The position numbers and the translations under genes are program-made. The notes under the pieces are model-generated. The model was not told where the DNA came from. It ran no database searches and worked only from the letters and a program-made list of their open reading frames with translations. Shown one piece after another: positions 34,998-44,508 of a stretch of 64,000 bases of DNA; position 1 is the stretch's first letter, and the number at the start of each line of letters is the position of its first letter. The stretch is from the NCBI RefSeq assembly GCF_020283565.1, contig NC_060065.1, positions 27,950,409-28,014,408 of the forward strand. Reading direction: 5' to 3'. This DNA comes from Trifolium pratense (taxonomy: Eukaryota > Streptophyta > Magnoliopsida > Fabales > Fabaceae).

Positions 34998-37724
34998 ATG
35001 GCCGGACCTTCGTCATCTTCTTCAACAAAGATTCCTCCGTTCATGTTCAAGAATCTTCAGATTGTTGGGAACGAGATGGAGTTTCCAGAATCTGAACTCA
35101 CGTTTCTGTCTGAGAAGATTGTGGATTTTGATAGTCTCTCTGCAAACGGCTTTGAAGTTAAGCAGTACTTTACATCTCAAAAATGGGATAAGTACTTCGA
35201 CATGCTTAACGGTCCTATCTACCCAGACTTGCTTAAGAAATTTTGGATGAAAGCAAGAGTGTTTGATAAACATGAAGCAAAGAAGGAAGAGATTGCCGCT
35301 ATTGAGAGGAATCCTAGTCTGAAGGGTAAAACTAGGAAGGAAATGGGCTTGCTGGAATTTACAGGTGTTCAGATTAGGTCTAACATCTGTGGGATGAATA
35401 TGGCTTTCTCACCAATTCATTTCAATGCTCTCCTTGGTCTACCTAACTCAGGGATAGAGTTAGATGCTTTTGAAAAGGATACCAGATTTAGAGATGATCT
35501 TCTGCATCTCATCTGCACTGACTTCAAGCTAAAAGGGAAAGTCAAAGGATTGACTGACGAGTGCAGAGTTATGTTCAAAATAATCCTTGCTTCTATCAGT
35601 CCAAGAGTTGGAGGGACTGATACAATCTCCTGGACGCATCGTCATCTGTTATATTTCCTTCTGACAAGGAAGAGAGTTAATCTTGGAGATTACTTTTTTG
35701 AACGGATTTGTGAAGCAATTTTTGCAAGTAAGTCTCAGAGGAAAACTACTATAGTTTATCCCAGGTTGTTGTCAGATCTGCTATATCAAGGTCATGTGAT
35801 TCAGAACCTGCAGAAGTTCCACCCAGAACTAGTTCAGAAGAAGTTTTATCCAGAGATTCTGAATGCTAGTTTTCTATCCAAGATGCGTTTGATTGCATCT
35901 AAGCCTGTTGCTCCTGCTAAAGAATTGTCTGTTAGGCTTGAAAATCGTCTGTATGTTGAAGGCTACCCTGTTATTTCTGAAGCTGATGCTGAGCATGTAA
36001 TTCAGGACTACTTAGAAGTGCTCAGACAAGAAGGTTTTGTTGTTGATAGGAGTATGGTTCCTCCTGCTCCTGTAAATCTATATAATCCTAAGAGGAAACC
36101 AAAAAGAAAGGCTGAAGCTCAAGATGATCTACCAAAGCCAGATCTTCTGGCTCAGAAGAAAGTTAAAGTTGAACAATCTATGGCTGAGCAAAGGACTAAG
36201 AGGAAGCATGAAGAAACTACAAACAAGGCTGCTGAAGGAGCTTCCAAAAAGCCTATTGTTGTTGAGGATGACAGTTCATCTGAAGAATCTGAGTCAGAAG
36301 ATGAGACTGAATCTGATGAAGAGACTCTGGCTGCACGTTTGAGGAAAAGACCTGCTCCTACTCCTAAAGATAAAGGTAAGTCTACTCAGTTCATCTTTAA
36401 TGAAAATGAGATTGGATTAGGTTACACCAAACCTCTCAGAACTATTTTACCAACCTCTGATATTCCAACCTCTGATAACCCCCTATCTGAACTAGAAAAA
36501 CATCTTAGCCCTGACCCTCTGAATAACCACACTTTCACCCAGAAACCTTCATCTCCACCTAAACCTAAATCACCTCAACCTCAACCACAAAAAGAAACAC
36601 CTATCACATCACCATCTGAACCTCAACCAGATATTCCAAATGCTGAATCAATCTCTCCTATCAAACAACCTTCTCCACTTAGATCCCCTAACACAACTCC
36701 TGAACAAATTGCTCATGAACCAACACCTGACCATAAATCTCCTGAACCATCTCCTGAGCATATTTACCCTGAATCCACTTCTGACATCTCATCATCAGAA
36801 CCAACCCCTGAACCCCATCCTAATCCAAGTGCTGAACAAGCTTCTCCTGAGCGTATTCACACTTGTGCTCCCAAGCCTTCAGAGGCAGAAGTTGTCATTA
36901 CTGACAAACATGCTAATGACTCAACCAATCTCTCTACCATTCCCAATCCTTCACCCTCATCATCCAACCCTTTTAGTAATCTATCCACTCAGTTTCATGA
37001 AGATTTGCTTAGATTATCTCAAATAAAGGACAGGTTCTTAGTTTGTCCTTCTGATGTGGATTTGGAAGTTTCAAGCATTAAGGCAAGGATTTGCAATGCT
37101 TTGGATGGTGCTGCTGAAGAGATTAAGGCTGTTGTTGGTAAGAGGGATTTGGATGTGATAGACTTCATGAGGAAAAGTCTGGCTAGGGCTGAATTGAAAA
37201 GGTTAACCATGTTTAATCATGCTGGATTTGAACTTGCTAAGCTGGAAGAAATTGCTGCTGTTGAACACCGTCTGAATGCTTTCAAAGTCATCTGGATAGA
37301 CTCCAAGCTGTTTCAGAGTCTTGAAGCTCAGAGGTCTGAGTCTGAAAGGTTAGAAGAAGCTGCTGCAAGAGTTGCCCAGTTGGCTAATGAGTTGCAGCCA
37401 GAGGACATCTCAGAGGATGATGTGCTTGCTTCTCAGAATCAAGAGGATGTGCTGATGATTGACTATCCAGAGGAAGGTGAACCCTCTGATAAAGGCAAGG
37501 CGCCTTTGGTTGAAGAACAAGCACCTGTGATTGAAGATCAAGCTCCTGTGATGGCTAATCAGTTGCAGATTTTTCAAGAGGCCCTGAGGGAACAGCAAGA
37601 AGGTTTAGAACGTCAAAGAGCTGCTCATGAGACATTGGAAACCAAGGTGGATGGTTTAGTTTCCAATGTGGGATCTTTGAATGATAAATTCGACCAACTC
37701 TTAGCCTTTCTTAAGAAACCCTAG
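34998..37724 (+). CDS. Third ORF of element D: plant-transposon-protein-like, 908 aa
   Basis: ATG 34998 (CAACAATGG), open to TAG 37724. Residues about 15-350 have the layout of the 'putative plant transposon protein' family, related to env-like Sirevirus ORFs: an EFTGVQIRSNICGMNM...NALLGLP core, then VMFKIILASISPR and a basic RKTTIVYPRLL segment. Basic NLS-like clusters lie at about 365-405. PIVVEDDSSSEESESED (about 419-435) resembles a SUMO-interaction motif. A Pro/Ser/Glu-rich spacer spans about 480-650. The C-terminus (about 690-740 and 850-908) is predicted coiled coil with heptad Leu/Ile. I see no signal peptide or membrane helix, so a viral-type envelope role is unlikely. The role is unknown; a nuclear accessory protein is my inference. 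Confidence 0.85.
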   Translation: MAGPSSSSSTKIPPFMFKNLQIVGNEMEFPESELTFLSEKIVDFDSLSANGFEVKQYFTSQKWDKYFDMLNGPIYPDLLKKFWMKARVFDKHEAKKEEIAAIERNPSLKGKTRKEMGLLEFTGVQIRSNICGMNMAFSPIHFNALLGLPNSGIELDAFEKDTRFRDDLLHLICTDFKLKGKVKGLTDECRVMFKIILASISPRVGGTDTISWTHRHLLYFLLTRKRVNLGDYFFERICEAIFASKSQRKTTIVYPRLLSDLLYQGHVIQNLQKFHPELVQKKFYPEILNASFLSKMRLIASKPVAPAKELSVRLENRLYVEGYPVISEADAEHVIQDYLEVLRQEGFVVDRSMVPPAPVNLYNPKRKPKRKAEAQDDLPKPDLLAQKKVKVEQSMAEQRTKRKHEETTNKAAEGASKKPIVVEDDSSSEESESEDETESDEETLAARLRKRPAPTPKDKGKSTQFIFNENEIGLGYTKPLRTILPTSDIPTSDNPLSELEKHLSPDPLNNHTFTQKPSSPPKPKSPQPQPQKETPITSPSEPQPDIPNAESISPIKQPSPLRSPNTTPEQIAHEPTPDHKSPEPSPEHIYPESTSDISSSEPTPEPHPNPSAEQASPERIHTCAPKPSEAEVVITDKHANDSTNLSTIPNPSPSSSNPFSNLSTQFHEDLLRLSQIKDRFLVCPSDVDLEVSSIKARICNALDGAAEEIKAVVGKRDLDVIDFMRKSLARAELKRLTMFNHAGFELAKLEEIAAVEHRLNAFKVIWIDSKLFQSLEAQRSESERLEEAAARVAQLANELQPEDISEDDVLASQNQEDVLMIDYPEEGEPSDKGKAPLVEEQAPVIEDQAPVMANQLQIFQEALREQQEGLERQRAAHETLETKVDGLVSNVGSLNDKFDQLLAFLKKP

Positions 37725-37974
37725 GATTCTCTGCACATGTTTTATGTTTCCTTTTATTCTCTGTTTATCCTCTGAACAATTTTCTTTTTAAGCTATGTTT
37801 GTTCTATTATTTATGTGGTTTGTTTTATATTTTGTTTGTTTTGCTTATGCTAATTTTCTTGATAAATAAGAACATAAGAACACAAGATGCTTTTTTTAAA
37901 ACGAAATTTCTTTATTAATGCTCTAACCATGTTGAGTACATTGGTAAAAAGAAAAAGAAAAAGACAACCTAATC

Positions 37975-38340
37975 CTAATCAGATGGATAAAACTCAGAAG
38001 AAATCTCTGATTTCTCCTCAGCATCCTCTGATGAAATTTCTATGGGATCTGGGTTTTGTTCTTGTTCTTCTTCTTCTTGTTCCTCTTCTGGAACATAGCT
38101 AGCCAGAAACTCAACATAGTCAGCATCATCTTCATTCTCTTCAGCTTCAGAATCTGATGAGATGATTATTATCTCAGCATCTTGGGGTATCTTGTTGTCT
38201 TCTTTATCTTTCTCATCGTCTTCGCGCTTCTCTTCGTTCTTCTTTCTCTTAAACTCTGCGATGCGTAAACTAAATCTTTTCATTATTCCAAATTTTTCTT
38301 GCTTCACTTGTTTCTTCTTGTTTTTACTTGAAGCAGGCAT
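37975..38340 (-). CDS. Antisense accessory ORF of element D, possible SUMO-binding protein
   Basis: 121 codons on the strand opposite to gag-pol, ATG at 38340, TAG at 37975. It converges with the third ORF, leaving 250 bp between stops. Residues 1-50 are Lys/Arg-rich with KR(F)-R-KRKK clusters; 51-121 are acidic. IIIISSDSEAEE (57-68) and PIEISSEDAEE (99-109) look like SUMO-interaction motifs with acidic/phosphorylatable tails. A TATA-like GTTATATAAC lies about 105 bp upstream (38443-38452), as in B. Identity with the B copy is highest around both motifs. It has no sequence in common with gag or pol. Antisense ORFs are known in some plant LTR elements, so the class is not new; the SUMO link is inference. 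Confidence 0.65.
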   Translation of the reverse strand: MPASSKNKKKQVKQEKFGIMKRFSLRIAEFKRKKNEEKREDDEKDKEDNKIPQDAEIIIISSDSEAEENEDDADYVEFLASYVPEEEQEEEEQEQNPDPIEISSEDAEEKSEISSEFYPSD

Positions 38341-38477
38341 GATAACTTGTTCCGTTTTTATAAACCCTTGAGCGCGTTGGTTTTCGCTTTTGAATTTAAT
38401 TCACCTTTGTAACAACCACTCTCCTTTCTCTTTGACTGTCTTGGTTATATAACTTTGTTTTACTTTTTGATAATGAC

Positions 38478-38490
38478 AAAAGGGGGAGTA
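38478..38490 (+). other. PPT-like motif of element D
   Basis: AAAAGGGGGAGTA, the innermost of the PPT series that B carries in full. The LTR-proximal PPT is absent because of the deletion at 38614. Confidence 0.7.
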
Positions 38491-38614
38491 GTTACGCATT
38501 AATTGATAAGTTCCAAAACTGAAACCACACCTTTTATCTCGCTTTTATCTGTTAAATTAAAAGTTGTTACTTTTAAGTTGTTTTACGTAGTTTAATGCGG
38601 AGACTAAGTTAGTT

Positions 38615-40018
38615 GGTACCAAATGGGTCTACAAGAACAAGTCTGATGAAAGTGGAACTGTGACCAGAAACAAGGCAAGGCTGGTTGCACAAGGATACTC
38701 ACAGATTGAAGGGATAGATTTTGATGAGACTTTTGCTCCGGTTGCTCGTCTTGAATCCATTAGATTACTTCTAGGAGTGGCATGCATTCTAAAATTCAAG
38801 TTATTCCAAATGGATGTGAAAAATGCCTTCCTCAATGGGTACTTAAATGAAGAAGTGTATGTGGAACAACCAAAGGGGTTTGTTGATCCAAGCTTTCCAA
38901 ATCATGTTTACAAATTAAAGAAAGCTCTATATGGATTAAAACAAGCACCTCGAGCATGGTATGAAAGATTGACTGAGTTCCTTATTAGTCAAGGCTACAG
39001 GAAAGGAGGAAATGACAAGACTCTATTTGTGAAAGAAGATCAAGGCAAATTTCTAATAGCACAAATCTATGTTGATGACATTGTCTTTGGAGGAATGTCT
39101 AGTGAGATGGTACAACATTTCGTGCAGCAAATGCAGTCTGAGTTTGAGATGAGTCTTGTAGGTGAACTAACCTACTTTCTTGGGCTCCAAGTAAAGCAGA
39201 TGGAAGATACTATTTTTATCTCCCAAAGCAAGTATGCAAGAAATATAGTGAAGAAGTTTGGTATGGAAAGTGCTGCTCATAAAAGAACACCTGCAGCAAC
39301 CCATTTAAAGCTTACCAAAGATGAAAATGAAGTTGATGTAGATCAAAGTCTTTATAGAAGCATGATAGGAAGCTTATTATACCTTACAGCCAGCAGGCCT
39401 GATATTACTTTTGCTGTAGGAGTATGTGCTAGGTACCAAGCTGAGCCAAAGATGAGTCATCTTGCTCAAGTGAAAAGAATTTTGAAGTATGTGAATGGTA
39501 CATGTGACTATGGAATCCTGTATACTCATGGTGAGAATTCTATGCTAGTAGGGTATTGTGATGCTGATTGGGCAGGTTGTGCAGATGATAGAAAAAGCAC
39601 CTCAGGAGCTTGTTTCTTTTTAGGCAACAATCTTATTTCTTGGTTCAGCAAGAAACAGAACTGTGTATCTTTATCTACAGCTGAAGCTGAGTACATAGCT
39701 GCAGGAAGTAGCTGCTCCCAGTTATTATGGAAGAAACAAATGTTGTTGGAGTACAATGTGGTACAAGATGCTATGGCATTGTACTGTGACAATCTTAGTG
39801 CCATCAATATTTCAAAGAATCCTATCCAACATAGCAGGACAAAGCATATTGATATTAGGCACCATTTCATCAGAGATCTTGTTGAAGAAGGTATTATAAC
39901 TCTTGAGCATATTGCCACTGAAGAACAACTGGCTGATATTTTTACTAAGGCTCTAGATGCGGTCCAATTTGAAAAATTGCGAGGCAAACTTGGGATTTGC
40001 CTATCTGAAGAGTTATAG
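38615..40018 (+). pseudogene. pol: Pol fragment (RT-RNase H) of element E
   Basis: About 467 codons open from the D/E deletion junction at GGTACCAAATGG to TAG 40018; there is no start codon of its own. Reverse transcriptase begins within the GTKWV motif and retains [22 protein letters not shown] and the catalytic YVDDIVFGG. RNase H retains [25 protein letters not shown] and HIDIRHHFI. Protease and integrase are missing, so it is a truncated polyprotein though the remaining frame is undamaged. It belongs to a different Sirevirus family from B and D. Confidence 0.92.
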
Positions 40019-40066
40019 CAATTATTGCAAGTGTGACGTGCAGTTTTCTCTTCAACTTATTTAGTA

Positions 40067-41392
40067 ATGCACGCTGTTATGGGTAATGTTGAAACATCTG
40101 AAGATTTGGTAAGAATTGTGTGTTTGTTGATGATAAGGATGTTTCTTGTGGTGAGAAAGTATTTGTCAGAGAAAGTTATGTGGTGTTCCCCCCTGCTGTG
40201 TTTAACATTTGTTGGTAATGATATTAGCGCTCCAACTGAGGTCAAAGATGACTTTGTGTTGGAACATGTCAAGAAGAGTGTTCCTGAGAAAGATGCTGCA
40301 CATGATGCTACAACATCTGCAGCACGGGAAAATTTGGATAACATCGTGATACCCGAGTCTCCAGACGATGTTATTGTTCCTGACAAAGAAAAGGGTTCTG
40401 AAGCAACTACTACTGATAATGTTTTTGTTCATGATATCTATGTGATCCCTTATGTTGATGATAGTGGTAAAACTATGTTTGTTCCTTTGAATGTTGATGA
40501 ATCTGCTGAGAAAGATTCAAATGTTATTTATGTGGACAATCTCAACCTTACTGAGAGGACTCCTGCTTCTAGTACTAGGAGGTTAAGGAGCAATGCTGGT
40601 AAAGGTGTAGTTGTTTCTAATGTTCCTGTCAAGACTGCCAAGGAAAAGAAAATCTATGGGCTTAAAAGACAGTGGAGTAAGATTACTAGGCCCTCTGAGC
40701 CAAAGAAGAAGCTTTTGAGGAGGAAGACTATTTCCTCTAGTGATTCAGAGTTTGAGGAAGACCAACATGCTACTGCATCGCCTGCAGCATCCTCAAAGAA
40801 GTCTGTGAAGAAAAAGAGGATCCCTCAAGATGTATCCCCTGTACCCATTGACAACATTTCCTTTCATCATTTTGAAAATGTTGACAGGTGGAAATTTGTG
40901 ATAAAAAGAAGGCTTGCTGTGGAAAGGAATTTAAGTGAAGTTTTTTTTACAATGCCAAAAGCTTGTTGATTTGATTAATGCAGCTGGATTGATGAAAACT
41001 GCAACTGGGCTCCAACTACTCATTCTAATACTGTGGCTACAGGTTTGGCTAGGTTTATATATGTTGTAGGGACCAGATCACCTTTTGCCTTTAGTTCTTA
41101 TATTCTTGATGAAACTGTTCTGCATGGTAAGTCATGTACCGTGAAGATGTCTATAGTCTTTCCTACACTAATGTATGACATTATTCTAGCTCAACATCCT
41201 GACATTTGTACTAAGGCTGGTGTTCCTAGTAAGAGAGGTTGTGATTTGTCTTTTGATTTTAGACTGTTTGAGGGTACACATGCTGCAGACTGTGCTGCAT
41301 CATCTGTCAATCAGTCAACTGATGTTTTGCCTGGGAAGCAAATGATTGTTGACTTCAAGGTGTTTTTTCAATGTCAATCTTGGTGTTCTTAA
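40067..41392 (+). pseudogene. Sirevirus env-like ORF of element E, broken
   Basis: Downstream of pol. The first piece (40067-40969, about 300 codons) has an acidic N-terminal part, a basic Arg/Ser segment (SSTRRLRSNAGKG) and a SISS-D-S-E-F acidic run, then the conserved ISFHHFENVDRWKFV block. The frame is lost in a T run near 40943. The next recognisable block (about 41000-41392: ATGLARFIYVVG...IVFPTLMYDIILAQ) is in another frame, and sequence between them appears deleted. This matches the env-like ORF known from soybean SIRE1-type elements; despite the name, no membrane segment is evident here. Confidence 0.75.
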
Positions 41393-41727
41393 TGATATTG
41401 CAGGTGGTGATACTGAGGTAGAGGAGGAGGACTCTGACGCAAGTCCTTCTATGTGACCTGCTTATGCTTTATTTGCATGTCCTTTTGGATTTTAATTTGT
41501 AGGGCTACGCCCTGATGCTCTCTGGATTGTAACATGCATAATCCATGTTTTTTGGCTCCGACTCTCCAGGTTCTCTTTGTCATGATGGTCTGTAATATGC
41601 ACTTTATGATCTCCTATGCTCTGATACTCTCTGCACTCTATGTTTCTCTATGCTCTGATAACTCTGTGGAAGTCTGTATTTTGCTCCTATTCTATGATAC
41701 TGACTTTATTTGTCAGAATTTATGGCT

Positions 41728-42297
41728 AAAAAGGGGGAGTAATATATGTTGTGCATGATGTGATGAAGAATGCTATAGCATCTAGTATAGCATGTTTGTT
41801 TTATGACGCATATGTTGAGGGGGAGTGAAGTTTATGCATGTTTTGAGGGGGAGTGAATTTACGCATGTATTGAGGGGGAGTAGAATTTATTTTTCTACTA
41901 CATCTGATATGCATGTCTGAAGTGCCAATATAGGAATTTATTTTTCCTATTCTCTGTGGCGTTGCTTAAGTTTTAAGGAGTTTATTTCTCCGATCTTGAA
42001 TCCACTATGTGAGAGTTTATTCCTCTCTATCTGTACTTTGAGGCTAAGATGTGTTATGTTCCGCTGTTGCATGCCTCTGATGCTTACGTGCTAGCTATCT
42101 ATTCATCTGATGAATTTCTTTACTCTCTTTCCTAGTTGTGTGCGTATGTTGACTCGAAGGAAAGTTTAAATAGCTTAGCATCGTTCTACTTTCTTTCCTA
42201 GTTGTGTGCTTATGTTGACTCGAAGGAAAGTTTAGACTGTATCTCTCTATGCACTGGCCTAAGGTTGTTTTAGCCAAAATTTGCCAAAGGGGGAGAT
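41728..42297 (+). other. Polypurine tract series of element E
   Basis: Five G5 purine motifs: 41728-41740, 41813-41826, 41842-41854, 41870-41880 and the LTR-adjacent 42284-42297 (CCAAAGGGGGAGAT). The middle three are within 70 bp and look like local duplications of TTGAGGGGGAGTG. Two near-identical CTTTCCTAGTTGTGTG...GAAGGAAAGTTTA blocks lie at about 42127-42170 and 42190-42233. Confidence 0.8.
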
Positions 42298-43274
42298 TGT
42301 TGGTGTTTTGATTGGCTACATTTTGCAAAAGCCAACCAGCCAGATGCTGGACTGAGATGTTGTAGCATTATAGTACAGCATACTGAAGCTCTGTTTTCGT
42401 GCAGAATTTTTATTTCAAATCTGAGTCAAGATTTGCTTCAATTATATATTCAGGCACGTGCGTCTGGGCAAAACGAGCCTTGCTCAGCAAGTTTTATTGA
42501 AGTCGGTTGAAGGAATGTTATTTAAAACAAAAATATAATTATATTATATTTTTGGCGTTTTTTTTTGTTTGGTACAACATGAATTATATTTCTGGAAATA
42601 ATTTAGGGTTGGCCACAATTCCTACAGCTGTATTTGTCTGAAGACCTAGCTTGCCCATCAAGACAGTTGAAGACTATAAATATGTGAAGCCTCAAGCTAT
42701 TCTACTCATGTATTCTAAACCGTGTTCTTTACAAAGTGTGATTTTTAGGGTTTAGAGTTTGTGTCTTTTGTCAGCCTTTCTTGTGTCAATTTGATGCAAG
42801 TTTAGGACTGTGTTTTGGTTGTTAATTGTAAGCTACTCCTAAGCTTTGAAGCACGGAGTTAGTGTGTGTGATTCACTCATAAGCTTTTAAGCAAGAGTGT
42901 GGTCTAGTTTCTAGGAGAGTGTCTCCATCTTGATCGTTATTATTGACAGCAACATGGTACGTGTTGTTAGAGGGAATTTGGGACGGGGTCTCATTATCTA
43001 AGAGGTTCTTAGGTAGGATTGCACGGGTAGTGTCTAGGTGATAAGTCAAGTACCGGGTGTTGGTCGAGGGCTTTGAACTAGAGCTATTATAGTGGATTCA
43101 TTCCTGGATTGGTATCCCCCAGAGTAGGTGACGTTGCACTGAACTGGGTTAACAAACGATCTGTGTTATTTATTATTCTGTCGTTTATTGCTTTATTTTA
43201 TTCAGCACCTGTCTTGCTGCAACATATGCTATAACATCTTGTGCAGCATTGTGTTCACTGCGTGCCAGATTTCA
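42298..43274 (+). repeat. 3' LTR of element E (977 bp)
   Basis: TGTTGGTGTTTTG...GTGCCAGATTTCA, with TATA box TATAAATAT at 42675. Followed by the TSD CATAT. The right 132 bp, lost from the 5' copy, match the LTR end of F. Confidence 0.95.
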
Positions 43275-43410
43275 CATATGTTTAATGGTTCTATTCAGTT
43301 CAATTCAATTCTTTGGCCAAACTAAACCATAAACAGTCGGTGTTATCGATCAATGGCTAGTCAGTCCTTAAATTTAAGTTCCACTAGTGCAACCTAATAG
43401 GACCCGGACT

Positions 43411-44159
43411 GGGATTGTGTGATTTTAACCCGGGAAAGTCAGGGTGACTTTGAATCAATCTCGCCCGATTAATCATGTGGACTAAATGACGCCACCTGTC
43501 CTATTCTTGATTTGTTTTAAAAAAACAAAAACAGAACTTTATTAAAGTAAAGAGAAAGGTGTATGAACCTCCTCCACCGCCTCACACCCCCTTCCAGTAC
43601 CACCGCCGTCCTACCCTTCTTCAATCTCCGATAGCACCTTAGTCCTTCCATCATCATCGCGCCGGTATCATCCTGACGACGACGCCGATCTTCCATTTGT
43701 CGACACTTATTGTTGAATTTTTTTTATCTTTTGTATTTTCTTCATCATCTTGTGACTGAACCTTGAATAGCGTGACTGTGATTCTCTTCATCTTTCTCAA
43801 CCAAACTGGATTTTTTGTTGTACTCATATTAAAGTTCCAAACTTTTTTTCTTTTGAAAGAAACAACACAACTTTCTACTCCAAGCTAACAAACACATCAG
43901 AATGTTAAGTTAATAGGTAGAGACGACGGTGGCGCCGGGATTGACGGAGCAGCAACAGTCGACATCGGGAACTTGTTTGGAGGACAGACGTTTCTGTAAA
44001 CAATAATTGTTTTTTGTTTTCTGCTTTATTAATTATTTAAAAAGAAATTAATTGATTAATGATATTGACACATGGCAGGATGTGGTACATGGGATTGATT
44101 GGAAGGATGAGATTGATTCAAAGTCACCTGACTTTTCCGGGTTAAAGTCACACAATTCC
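43411..44159. mobile_element. Long-inverted-repeat DNA element, non-autonomous
   Basis: A 50-bp arm GGGATTGTGTGATTTTAACC...TCAATCTC (43411-43462) is inverted at 44109-44159 with a few mismatches. Weaker complementarity extends inward (about 100 bp) and outward (about 45 bp each side). The interior has a C-rich CCACCGCC segment (43568-43700) and a partly complementary GGTGGCGCCGGGATT segment (43929-43945). No transposase. No clear TSD, so the superfamily is undetermined; Mutator-like or foldback is possible. The remaining flank, 43280-43360, shows nothing I recognise. Confidence 0.65.
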
Positions 44160-44231
44160 GGTTGTTTCAGTATCTTTGGCCCAGGTGGTTGCTTTAATTT
44201 GTGGTCCTTTTGAATGCTTATATTTATTTTC

Positions 44232-44484
44232 GATATTTTCTCTTCGGGCCCCATGTATCTTTTATACCCCCAATATTTCAATTTTGTCCTTGATAAAAAC
44301 TTCGGTTCGCATAAACCGAAGTTTTTTCTAGTTCAAATTCAGGAAAATTTCGGTTAACAGAAACCGAATTTTTTTTCAAGGCAAAAAAAATTCGATTCGT
44401 AGAAACCGAAGTTTTTATTGAAGGGCAAAAATGTAAAATCCAGAGGGTGAAAAAGACCCATGGGGGGCCTAAAGAGAAAATATC
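44232..44484. mobile_element. 253-bp Mutator-type MITE with three internal hairpins
   Basis: Terminal inverted repeats GATATTTTCTCTTCGGGCCC / GATATTTTCTCTTTAGGCCC, flanked by a perfect 9-bp TSD TTTATTTTC (44223-44231 and 44485-44493), the length typical of Mutator-like elements. The interior holds three imperfect copies of a palindrome TTCGGTT(5-6 bp)AACCGAA with A/T-rich stems (44295-44327, 44344-44376 and 44383-44416). No coding capacity. Confidence 0.9.
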
Positions 44485-44508
44485 TTTATTTTCGTTCTCG
44501 TTGGTATT

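Larger units (their letters stand above)
27799..38614 (+). mobile_element. Sirevirus element D (sister of B), 3' truncated
   Basis: Plus-strand copy of the same family as B: 5' LTR, PBS, gag, pol, third ORF, antisense ORF and one PPT-like motif. Homology to B (mirrored at about 6690) ends abruptly at GGAGACTAAGTTAGTT (38599-38614), where a foreign Copia pol frame starts. The main PPT and 3' LTR are missing, so the copy cannot transpose by itself. Gag, pol, third and antisense ORFs are all open. Confidence 0.93.
26954..43274 (+). mobile_element. Sirevirus element E, nested and internally deleted
   Basis: Plus-strand Sirevirus flanked by the TSD CATAT (26949-26953 and 43275-43279). Its 5' LTR is cut at 27798 by element D. 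To the right of D only the RT-RNase H part of pol, a broken env-like ORF, a PPT series and the full 3' LTR remain; the rest of the 5' LTR, PBS, gag, protease and integrase are missing. Over the 845 shared LTR bases I see two substitutions and one single-base indel, so it inserted recently and was rearranged soon after. Confidence 0.93.

Noticed and set aside
40067..41392. True viral envelope gene (endogenous retrovirus interpretation)
   Set aside because: No signal peptide, transmembrane helix or fusion motif; pol order PR-INT-RT-RNase H marks a Copia element.
43295..44207. Extending the long-inverted-repeat element to a precise TSD
   Set aside because: I could not find matching flanks of 3, 8 or 9 bp; only the well-paired arms are reported.
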